Positions 5,827-5,903 of a DNA stretch of 5,903 bases are shown here, one piece after another. The position numbers were made by a program, and so were the translations under genes. Origin of the DNA: Actinomycetota bacterium (GTDB taxonomy: Bacteria; Actinomycetota; Actinomycetes; S36-B12; UBA5976); assembly GCA_947486505.1 (NCBI GenBank), contig CANKTT010000089.1, positions 1 to 5,903 on the forward strand. Direction: 5' to 3'. Numbering within the stretch: the stretch's first letter is position 1; each line of letters begins with the position of its first letter. The notes below the pieces were generated by a model, which was given only the letters and a program-made list of their open reading frames with translations, made no database searches and was not told the origin of the DNA.

Positions 5827-5903
5827 GTGTACGCGATCGTTCGTGCTGGTGGCCGCCAGGAGAAAGTTGCCGTTGGCGACCTAATTAGCCTTGACCGCGT
5901 TCA
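5827..5903 (+). CDS. rplU: 50S ribosomal protein L21, N-terminus, partial
   Basis: GTG 5827 opens a frame running to the window edge with 25 complete codons. The residues [19 protein letters not shown] are the characteristic N-terminus of ribosomal protein L21 (bL21), which binds 23S rRNA in the large subunit. AAGGAGA at 5814-5820, 6 nt before the GTG, is a near-perfect Shine-Dalgarno sequence and supports the non-ATG start. Location directly after rne is typical of Actinomycetota, where rpmA (L27) and obg usually follow; these lie outside the window. The gene is cut off by the window end and shows no sign of damage. Confidence 0.97.
   Translation, partial: MYAIVRAGGRQEKVAVGDLISLDRV

Overview
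The window looks like part of a conserved housekeeping cluster of an actinomycete (Actinomycetota). Seven genes all lie on the + strand in the order folC (3' end), DUF4233 membrane protein, ndk, radical SAM protein of the TIGR03960 type, its DUF2344/TIGR03936 companion, RNase E/G, and rplU (5' end). The folC-DUF4233-ndk order, an RNase E with a long basic and acidic N-terminal extension, and the L21 N-terminus all point to Actinomycetota. Base composition is visibly balanced, far from the very high GC of Streptomyces or Mycobacterium. That would fit a low- or mid-GC lineage such as streamlined freshwater or marine actinobacteria; this is inference, and no species is claimed.

Layout. Positions 1-111 hold the end of folC. 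Positions 128-463 encode a four-helix membrane protein, and 474-881 encode nucleoside diphosphate kinase. Positions 892-2844 and 2834-3577 encode the overlapping radical SAM pair. These five genes are packed with gaps of about 16, 10, 10 and -11 nt, as expected of one transcript. A gap of about 100 nt (3578-3676) follows, with a candidate promoter, a short direct repeat and a small hairpin in the probable rne leader. rne fills 3677-5740. The 86-nt gap after it holds a strong dyad with a T-run (terminator) and, overlapping its 5' arm, a candidate promoter for rplU, whose coding region starts at 5827 and runs off the window.

How the genes relate. FolC (folate) and Ndk (NTP/dNTP supply) are metabolic. 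RNase E and L21 belong to RNA processing and ribosome assembly. Between them sits a two-gene radical SAM system with no known substrate. From memory, the same pair also occurs beside RNase E/G and rplU in Firmicutes, so the association seems older than this lineage and suggests an RNA- or ribosome-linked job. The most notable items are this uncharacterised pair, the blocky-charge N-terminal half of RNase E, and the promoter-within-terminator arrangement before rplU. No mobile elements, CRISPR arrays, tRNA or rRNA genes were seen. The ORFs on the - strand are all shadows of the + strand genes.
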